From Flavobacterium sp. JAD_PAG50586_2 (GTDB taxonomy: Bacteria; Bacteroidota; Bacteroidia; Flavobacteriales; Flavobacteriaceae): DNA of 64,000 nucleotides. The stretch lies in the NCBI GenBank assembly GCA_023213215.1, contig CP096136.1, positions 620,001-684,000 on the forward strand, written 5' to 3'. A program made the position numbers and the translations under genes. Under the pieces are notes generated by a model. The model was not told the origin of the DNA, ran no database searches, and was given only the letters and a program-made list of their open reading frames with translations. This document shows, in pieces, positions 58,377-64,000 of this stretch. The stretch's first letter is position 1, and each line of letters starts with the position of its first letter.

Positions 58377-59495
58377 TTAAAAACCGCTATTACTTATTAG
58401 CGTTTTCTTTTTTCTTTGTGCGATTCTGTTTTCTGCAATCTGCATTGCTGCTTGCTGCGTGGTCATATTGTTGTCGTCAGCAAATTTGAAGATTTCAAGT
58501 GTTGTATTATAGATATTCTCTGTCTTTCTGATAGCTTCACCATCGCTGTATTTTACCAATTCTCCATAAACATTGATAATTCCACCCGCGTTTATTAAAA
58601 AATCCGGAGCATAAGCGATCCCTCTTTGTCTAAGGATTGGTCCGTGAACTGCTTCTACAGCCAACTGATTATTGGCAGCTCCTGCAATTACTTTAGCTCT
58701 AATTTTATTAACCGTGTCATCATTAATTGTTGCCCCTAATGCACAAGGCGAATAGATATCAACATCAGCGCTGTATAAATCGTCACCCATGAATATTTTA
58801 GCACCATATTTAGCCACCATGTTTTCCATCTTGTCCTGGTGAATATCAGCGACAAATACGATTGCTCCTTCTTTAGTCAAATGGCTGATTAAGGTTTCAC
58901 CCACATGGCCAGTTCCCTGAACCAATACTTTTTTACCTTCTAAATTATCAGAACCAAATTGGTATTTAGCCGCAGCTTTCATTCCCATATAAACACCATA
59001 AGCTGTTACCGGAGAAGGATTCCCAGAACCACCTCTTTCAACAGAAATTCCGGTAACGTGTTTTGTTACTTCGTTAATCCTGTCCATGTCTTCTGTAGTT
59101 GTCCCTACATCCTCTGCCGTGATATATTTTCCGCTTAACGAATCTACAAACTGACCGAAACGCGTGATCATTTCCGGGGTCTTATCAGCCTTAGCGTCAC
59201 CAATGATTACCGCTTTCCCGCCACCAAGATTTAAGCCTGTGATAGCTGACTTATAAGTCATTCCACGGGAAAGGCGCAAAACATCATTCAAAGCTTCCCA
59301 TTCGTTGGCATATTTCCACATTCTTGTACCACCAAGTGCCGGTCCCATAACTGTGTTATGGATTCCAATAATTGCTTTTAAACCTGTATCTTTGTCATTA
59401 CAAAAAACAATTTGTTCGTGATTATCAAAAGATAGCTGGCCAAAAACGGGATCCATTTTTTTAAGCTCTGCTGGTGTAGTAATTTCTGATGTCAT
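58377..59495 (-). CDS. ldh: Leucine dehydrogenase (Glu/Leu/Phe/Val dehydrogenase family)
   Basis: 372 residues, the size of leucine/valine dehydrogenases and shorter than glutamate dehydrogenase. GPALGGTRMW, SRGMTYKSAITGLNLGGGKAV (catalytic Lys) and TAEDVGTT are conserved, and the NAD site is VQGTGHVGETL. It deaminates branched-chain amino acids to 2-oxo acids. Monocistronic. Confidence 0.92.
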   Translation of the reverse strand: MTSEITTPAELKKMDPVFGQLSFDNHEQIVFCNDKDTGLKAIIGIHNTVMGPALGGTRMWKYANEWEALNDVLRLSRGMTYKSAITGLNLGGGKAVIIGDAKADKTPEMITRFGQFVDSLSGKYITAEDVGTTTEDMDRINEVTKHVTGISVERGGSGNPSPVTAYGVYMGMKAAAKYQFGSDNLEGKKVLVQGTGHVGETLISHLTKEGAIVFVADIHQDKMENMVAKYGAKIFMGDDLYSADVDIYSPCALGATINDDTVNKIRAKVIAGAANNQLAVEAVHGPILRQRGIAYAPDFLINAGGIINVYGELVKYSDGEAIRKTENIYNTTLEIFKFADDNNMTTQQAAMQIAENRIAQRKKKTLISNSGF

Positions 59496-59536
59496 TTTGT
59501 AAATGTATTAATTAAGACTTTTTTAAAAAGCCTCTG

Positions 59537-59544
59537 CAAAATTA
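59537..59544 (-). promoter_or_regulatory. Likely -7 box of leucine dehydrogenase
   Basis: TAATTTTG on the minus strand, 42 bases before the ATG. A TTTG 24 bases upstream is one base beyond the usual spacing. Confidence 0.5.
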
Positions 59545-59690
59545 AAACTTTATTCAATAAAACTCACTCAAATCACAGATAAATGCTAATTTGTTAATAA
59601 AACCCATTTATATAAAGAATACAATAATTAAATTATATTTAATAATTTTAACAGAAAAAGAAGCTATTAAATCAATTCTATCAATTTTTA

Positions 59691-61447
59691 ATGAAAGAAC
59701 TTCAATATTTAAACAAATATTTTATAAAATATAAATTCCATTTTTTATTAGGAATTATCATCACAATTGTAGCGCAGATTTTTTTGTCTATGTTGCCAAA
59801 TTGGTAAGTAAATCATTTACAGATATTTCCAATTTCTTAAACAAAACCTCAAGCTATGAAGCTGTTAAAACAGAACTGATCCAAAATCTATTTTGGATTT
59901 TATTTACCGCAGCAATAGCCGGAATCCTGACTTTCCTGATGCGCCAAACCCTAATTGTAATGTCGCGCCATGTGGAATATGATTTAAAAAATGAGGTGTT
60001 CCGTCACTATGAGGTTTTAGATCAGGACTTTTACAAACGGAACCGCACTGGAGATTTAATGAACCGCATCAGTGAGGATGTTGGTAAAGTAAGGCAGTAT
60101 GTTGGGCCGGCAGTAATGTACACCATCAATACCGTTATCCGGTTTACCGTTGTTATTATTTATATGTATAACGTTTCGCCTCTACTGACATTATATACAA
60201 TATTGCCCTTACCGATTGTTGCCTTCATAATTTTCAAACTAAGCCAGGAAATTAATAAGCGTAGTACCATTTTTCAACAATACTTATCGAAGGTTTTCAC
60301 TTTCACTCAGGAAATATTCTCCGGAATCCGTGTAGTAAAAGCTTATGGCCTGGAAAAACAGTATCAGGATAACTATCAGAATATAGCTGAAGAAAGCAAA
60401 ACCAAAAGTATGAACCTTGCCCGGATACAATCGCTTTTCGGACCACTGATGATTGGCTTGATTGGTGTGAGCAACCTTATTGTAATTTACTTTGGTGGCA
60501 TAATGGTTATCGACGGAACCATAAAAAACATTGGAACAATAGCCGAATTCATTATGTATGTCAACATGCTTACTTTTCCTGTGGCTACTATTGGCTGGGT
60601 TTCTTCTTTGGTTCAGGAAGCAGAAGCATCACAAAAAAGGATAAATGAATTCCTGAAAATCGAACCTTCCATAAAAAACAAAACAGCAGAGCGTACAATT
60701 ATTCAGGGAGAAATTGAATTTAAGGATGTTAGTTTTATTTATGAAGATACTCAAATTAAAGCTTTAAACAACATTTCATTTAAAGTAAAAAAAGGAGAAA
60801 CCTTAGCGATTTTGGGAAAAACAGGTTCCGGAAAATCAAGCATACTATCCTTGATTACAAGAATGTACGACATCAAAGAAGGTATGATCACCATTGACGG
60901 AGAAAAAATAGACAAAGTAAATTTATACGATTTGCGAAACAGCATAGGAATTGTGCCTCAGGACGCTTTTCTGTTTTCCGACAGCATTAAAAACAACATC
61001 AAATTCGGAAAAGAAAACGCAACAGACGAAGAAGTAATCAATGCTGCAAAAAAAGCAGTAGTCCATGACAACATTATTAATTTTAACATGCAGTACGAAA
61101 CTATTCTGGGCGAAAGAGGCATCACACTTTCCGGTGGACAGAAGCAAAGGGTTTCTATCGCGCGTGCCATTATCAAAGATCCGGAAATACTATTGCTTGA
61201 TGACTGCCTTTCAGCTGTTGATACCGAAACAGAAGAGCAGATATTAAATAATCTGCTTGAAATCTCAAAAAACAAAACTACAATTATTGTCAGCCACAGG
61301 GTTTCATCGGCAAAAAATGCAGACAATATAATAATTATTGACGAAGGCGAAATCATTCAAGAAGGTTCTCATAATCAATTAATAAACCAAGATGGCTATT
61401 ATGCGGAATTGTATTTAAAACAACTTTCGGAAAAAGAATTAAATTAA
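59691..61447 (+). CDS. ABC transporter, MsbA-like fused permease/ATPase, frameshifted
   Basis: The true start is the ATG at 59691 (MKELQYLNKYFIKYKFHF, the first TM segment), which runs into a stop near 59805. One extra T in the T7 run at 59779-59785 gives IFFVYVAKLVSKSF and joins the rest for about 585 residues, normal for a half-transporter. Six TM segments precede the ATPase: Walker A GKTGSGKSS, Q-loop VPQDAFLFSDS, signature LSGGQKQR, Walker B ILLLDDCLSAVD and H-loop IIVSHR. It probably exports a lipid or drug across the inner membrane. Substrate unknown. Confidence 0.92.
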
Positions 61448-61519
61448 AATGTTGTTTGGTAACAAAAAATTTACCATTTTTGAACTGTTTACAAACACTA
61501 CTAAATTGACCGAAAGAAT

Positions 61520-61903
61520 ATGAGAGAAAATGATATGTTAGAAAAAGATGAGATTTTTTCTAAAGTTTTAAGAGCCGGAAGAAGAACTTATTTCTTTGAT
61601 GTAAGAGCAACAAAAGCCGATGATTACTACATAACCATTACAGAAAGTAAAAAATTTACTGAAGAAGACGGTTCCTTTCATTTCAAAAAGCATAAAATTT
61701 ATTTGTACAAGGAGGACTTCGCCGCTTTTTCTGAAATTTTAGAAGAAATGACCACTTATGTATTAAACCATAAAGGGGAAGAAGTGATTTCCGAAAGACA
61801 TCAGAAAGATTTCAAAAGAGAATTTCATCAGGAAACAGAAACTGTAACAGAAAAACCTATTACCGAGAAAAGTTTCACCGATATCAATTTTGACGATATT
61901 TAA
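61520..61903 (+). CDS. PUR family DNA/RNA-binding protein (DUF3276)
   Basis: 127 residues. The PUR-alpha-like domain covers most of it: EIFSKVLRAGRRTYFFDVRATKADDYYITITESK and HKIYLYKEDFAAFSEILEEM. These small proteins bind single-stranded nucleic acid; the one in Borrelia is a regulator. The acidic/polar C-terminal tail is variable. Its target here is unknown. Confidence 0.9.
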   Translation: MRENDMLEKDEIFSKVLRAGRRTYFFDVRATKADDYYITITESKKFTEEDGSFHFKKHKIYLYKEDFAAFSEILEEMTTYVLNHKGEEVISERHQKDFKREFHQETETVTEKPITEKSFTDINFDDI

Positions 61904-61916
61904 TCAAAAATAACAA

Positions 61917-61942
61917 AGGCCCAAATTAAAATTTTGGGCTTT
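61917..61942 (+). terminator. Terminator of the PUR-family gene
   Basis: GCCCAAA / TTTGGGC stem with AT-rich loop and six T, 14 bases past the stop. Confidence 0.85.
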
Positions 61943-61958
61943 TTTAATTTAAAATCAT

Positions 61959-62174
61959 ATGCAGAAATTTATAGCTTTCCTTAACAAACATAGCATAATC
62001 ATCAATTCGATTTGCATTGTTTTTTGGTTATATATTATCTATAATAACTACCAGACTTCTATAGCTGAAAATACATTTGACGAAAGAAAAGGTTTTTTTA
62101 TTGTACCAATTCTTTTCATTATTTTGTCTGTTTTCAATATGTATATGTCGCAAAAGAGAAAAAACAAAGCTTAA
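61959..62174 (+). CDS. Small two-TM membrane protein
   Basis: 71 residues with two hydrophobic segments (IIINSICIVFWLYIIY, GFFIVPILFIILSVFNMYM) and a basic end. No family recognised. Its stop overlaps the stop of the convergent CsaA-like gene by four bases. Confidence 0.7.
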   Translation: MQKFIAFLNKHSIIINSICIVFWLYIIYNNYQTSIAENTFDERKGFFIVPILFIILSVFNMYMSQKRKNKA

Positions 62175-62509
62175 CCAATACGCAATCCGTTTTCAACTTT
62201 CAAATCAGAAGAGAGTAATACAATATCATCCTCATTCACTGAACCCAAAACCAAACATTCGCTCATAAAGTTGCCAATTTGTTTCTTTGGAAAATTGACA
62301 ACTGCAACTATTTGTTTTCCGGTTAATTCCCTCTTTCTATAGCGTTTCGTAATTTGGGCAGATGATTTTCTGATTCCGATTTCAGTTCCAAAATCGATGG
62401 TCAACTGAAAAGCCGGTTTTCTGGCCTGCGGAAAATCATTGACTTCAATAATGGTTCCGATTCGCATTTCTACTTTTTCAAAATCCTGCCATTGCAAATT
62501 ATTCTCCAT
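62171..62509 (-). CDS. csaA: tRNA-binding domain protein, CsaA-like
   Basis: 112 residues of the OB-fold tRNA-binding domain: FEKVEMRIGTIIEVNDFPQARKPAFQL, LTGKQIVAVVNFP and the closing VLLSSDLKVENGLRIG. CsaA is a proposed chaperone that also binds nucleic acid. Stand-alone gene, divergent from glgA. Confidence 0.9.
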   Translation of the reverse strand: MENNLQWQDFEKVEMRIGTIIEVNDFPQARKPAFQLTIDFGTEIGIRKSSAQITKRYRKRELTGKQIVAVVNFPKKQIGNFMSECLVLGSVNEDDIVLLSSDLKVENGLRIG

Positions 62510-62633
62510 GAATTAACTGTTATATTTTCATCAAATTTACAGATTACACGCTATTTGTGACCATCTTTATACTTAAAAGATTAATTTTAGCATTAGCTTT
62601 ATCATTTACAATCTTCAACCAGAATTATACTAT

Positions 62634-63860
62634 ATGAAAATTGCTTTATTTTCAAATGAATTTCCACCCAACATCTATGGCGGTGCCGGAGTTCACATTG
62701 ACTTTTTGAGTCAGGAACTTTCCAAATTAGGACAGGTTGATGTGCGATGTTTCGGAAATCAGGAAGAAACTACTGAAAACATGAATATCTTGGGAATAGA
62801 ATCTTCACTAACTAAACCAGAAGACGAAAATAACCCACATATTAAGATGTTTCATAACCTGAGTCGAAATGTAGAAATGTCACAGCACACTTTAGAAGCT
62901 GATGTTATCCATTGTCACACCTGGTATACGCATTTAGCAGGCATATTTTCCAGAGAACTTTTGCAATCGCCTTTGATATTAACCACGCATAGTTTAGAAA
63001 CGCATCGTCCCTGGAAAGTAGAGCAACTAGGAAATGGTTATTTTCTTTCACGTTGGATTGAGCATCAAGCCTACAATACTGCGGACGGAATAATAGCCGT
63101 AAGCCAACAAATGAAAACGGATGTAATCGAAGCATATGGCGTCTCACCCGAAAAAGTAACAGTCATTCACAACGGTATTGATCCTGAGTTTTACCAACCT
63201 ACGTTTGACACTGATTTACTCAATGAATATGGTATCAATCCGGACATTCCGTTTGTGCTTTTCGTAGGACGTATTACACGCCAGAAAGGAATTTCCCAAT
63301 TGATTGCCGCTGCTCAATATTTCAATCCGGATTGCCAGATTGTTCTTTGCGCCGGTGCACCAGACACACCCGAAATCGCCAAAGAAACAGAAGAACTTAT
63401 TACCGATTTAAAATCGAAAAGGGATGGGGTTATTTTGATTTCGGAAATGCTGCCTCGCGAAAAAGTCAAAGTTTTATACAGCCACGCCAGAGTTTTTGCC
63501 TGTCCGTCATTATATGAACCTTTTGGTATCATAAATCTCGAAGCCATGTCGTGTGAAACTCCAGTAGTTGGAAGTGCCGTTGGCGGAATTCCAGAGATTA
63601 TAGCAGAAGGTGAAACAGGATATCTGATTCCATTAGAAAGTATTTCACGTACCGATTTCAATCCGAAAAATCCCGACGGATTTCAAAAGAATTTTGCAGC
63701 AAAAATCAATAAGTTACTGGATGATGAAAGCCTGGCCAATCAAATGGGAAAAGCCGGCAGGGAAAAAGTGTTGGAAAAATTTAGCTGGGAATCGATTGCT
63801 AAAATTACTTTCCATTATTATCAGGAAGTCATTGCCCGTTTCGAAAAAGAGAAAGCATAA
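62634..63860 (+). CDS. glgA: Glycogen synthase, GT4 (Actinobacteria/GlgM) type
   Basis: 408 residues, GT-B fold. The N-terminus [25 protein letters not shown] has the sugar-nucleotide loop, followed by [11 protein letters not shown] and HNGIDPEFY. The donor site shows VGRITRQKG, then [32 protein letters not shown] with the conserved Glu pair. It differs from the GT5 GlgA of E. coli. The next gene is glgC, 17 bases on, so they make glycogen together. Confidence 0.9.
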   Translation: MKIALFSNEFPPNIYGGAGVHIDFLSQELSKLGQVDVRCFGNQEETTENMNILGIESSLTKPEDENNPHIKMFHNLSRNVEMSQHTLEADVIHCHTWYTHLAGIFSRELLQSPLILTTHSLETHRPWKVEQLGNGYFLSRWIEHQAYNTADGIIAVSQQMKTDVIEAYGVSPEKVTVIHNGIDPEFYQPTFDTDLLNEYGINPDIPFVLFVGRITRQKGISQLIAAAQYFNPDCQIVLCAGAPDTPEIAKETEELITDLKSKRDGVILISEMLPREKVKVLYSHARVFACPSLYEPFGIINLEAMSCETPVVGSAVGGIPEIIAEGETGYLIPLESISRTDFNPKNPDGFQKNFAAKINKLLDDESLANQMGKAGREKVLEKFSWESIAKITFHYYQEVIARFEKEKA

Positions 63861-63877
63861 TTAAATCATTATATACA

Positions 63878-64000
63878 ATGAATTACAACGTACTAGCAAT
63901 CATTTTGGGCGGAGGACAAGGCTCCAGACTGGCTCCTTTAACAGAAAGCCGCTCTAAACCAGCAGTTCCCATTGCAGGAAAATACCGTTTGGTGGATATT
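63878..64000 (+). CDS. glgC: Glucose-1-phosphate adenylyltransferase, N-terminal part
   Basis: The ATG at 63878 opens a frame of 41 codons to the window end. [36 protein letters not shown] is visible in parts: the nucleotide motif GGGQGSRL and [13 protein letters not shown] are those of GlgC. It makes ADP-glucose for GlgA. The rest lies outside the window. Confidence 0.94.
   Translation, partial: MNYNVLAIILGGGQGSRLAPLTESRSKPAVPIAGKYRLVDI

Noticed and set aside
1..64000. tRNA, rRNA, integrase or prophage genes
   Set aside because: I found no matching sequences when reading both strands, but without a search tool a short RNA gene could be missed.

Overview
The window looks like the chromosome of a Flavobacterium-type bacterium (Bacteroidota, Flavobacteriaceae). 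The DNA is AT-rich. Many secreted proteins carry the C-terminal type IX secretion (T9SS) sorting domain, and the T9SS regulator PorX is present. Start codons usually lack a Shine-Dalgarno sequence, and several genes have the Bacteroidota promoter pattern TTTG-N18..23-TAnnTTTG. I see no rRNA, tRNA, CRISPR array, transposase or phage gene.

Layout. 1-5624 (-): the first ~1,870 residues of a giant beta-helix/Ig-like surface protein whose 3' end lies outside the window. 5986-8661 (-): a second T9SS cargo. 8943-16958 (-): a capsule/exopolysaccharide operon, read wza, wzc, tviC-like, ugd, tviB-like, rmlB. It makes UDP-N-acetylgalactosaminuronate, UDP-glucuronate and dTDP-4-keto-6-deoxyglucose and exports the polymer. 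17035-22315: recR, an SSS-family symporter, a CoA-binding protein, a MarC protein and two guanidino-group-modifying hydrolases (CtlX and a relative). 22430-25583 (-): a translationally coupled trio of polysaccharide deacetylase-like, FemAB-like and GNAT-like proteins. 25716-29804 (-): a two-gene surface unit, a YadA-head-like stalk protein followed by a T9SS cargo. 30092-31375: gltA. 31640-37301 (-): a tandem family of leucine-rich-repeat T9SS proteins with one intact copy, one frameshifted copy and one decayed copy fused to the start of an unrelated gene. 37451-45255: sucC, birA, rsfS, ftsH and a lipid/stress operon (LUD protein, cdsA, psd, acyl-CoA-binding protein, lipoprotein superoxide dismutase). 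45348-49564: AraC regulator, SDR oxidoreductase, M13 peptidase and a small secreted Lys/Cys-rich protein. 49739-53466: porX, tsaE, alanine dehydrogenase and a DUF4258 protein. 53540-64000: SGNH-like protein, pepT, lipoprotein hydrolase, yajC, nusB, leucine dehydrogenase, ABC exporter, PUR-family protein, CsaA-like protein, glycogen synthase and the start of glgC.

The most striking window-wide feature is that ten otherwise ordinary genes are broken by eleven one-base frameshifts. Ten of these look like a lost base and one like a gained base, and nearly all sit in a mononucleotide run. Adding or removing that one base restores a full-length family member. Core genes such as nusB are affected, so I read most of these as sequence or assembly errors and annotate the genes as single features. 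The decayed LRR copy at 36548-37135 is different: it has a deletion, more than one frameshift and a fused foreign 5' fragment, so it is a true pseudogene. I found no clear, wholly new multi-gene system. The best candidates for unexplored biology are the stalk/cargo pair (25716-29804), the deacetylase/FemAB/GNAT operon (22430-25583), the Tyr-Gly tail of Wzc and the paired palindromic elements around 56029 and 57001.
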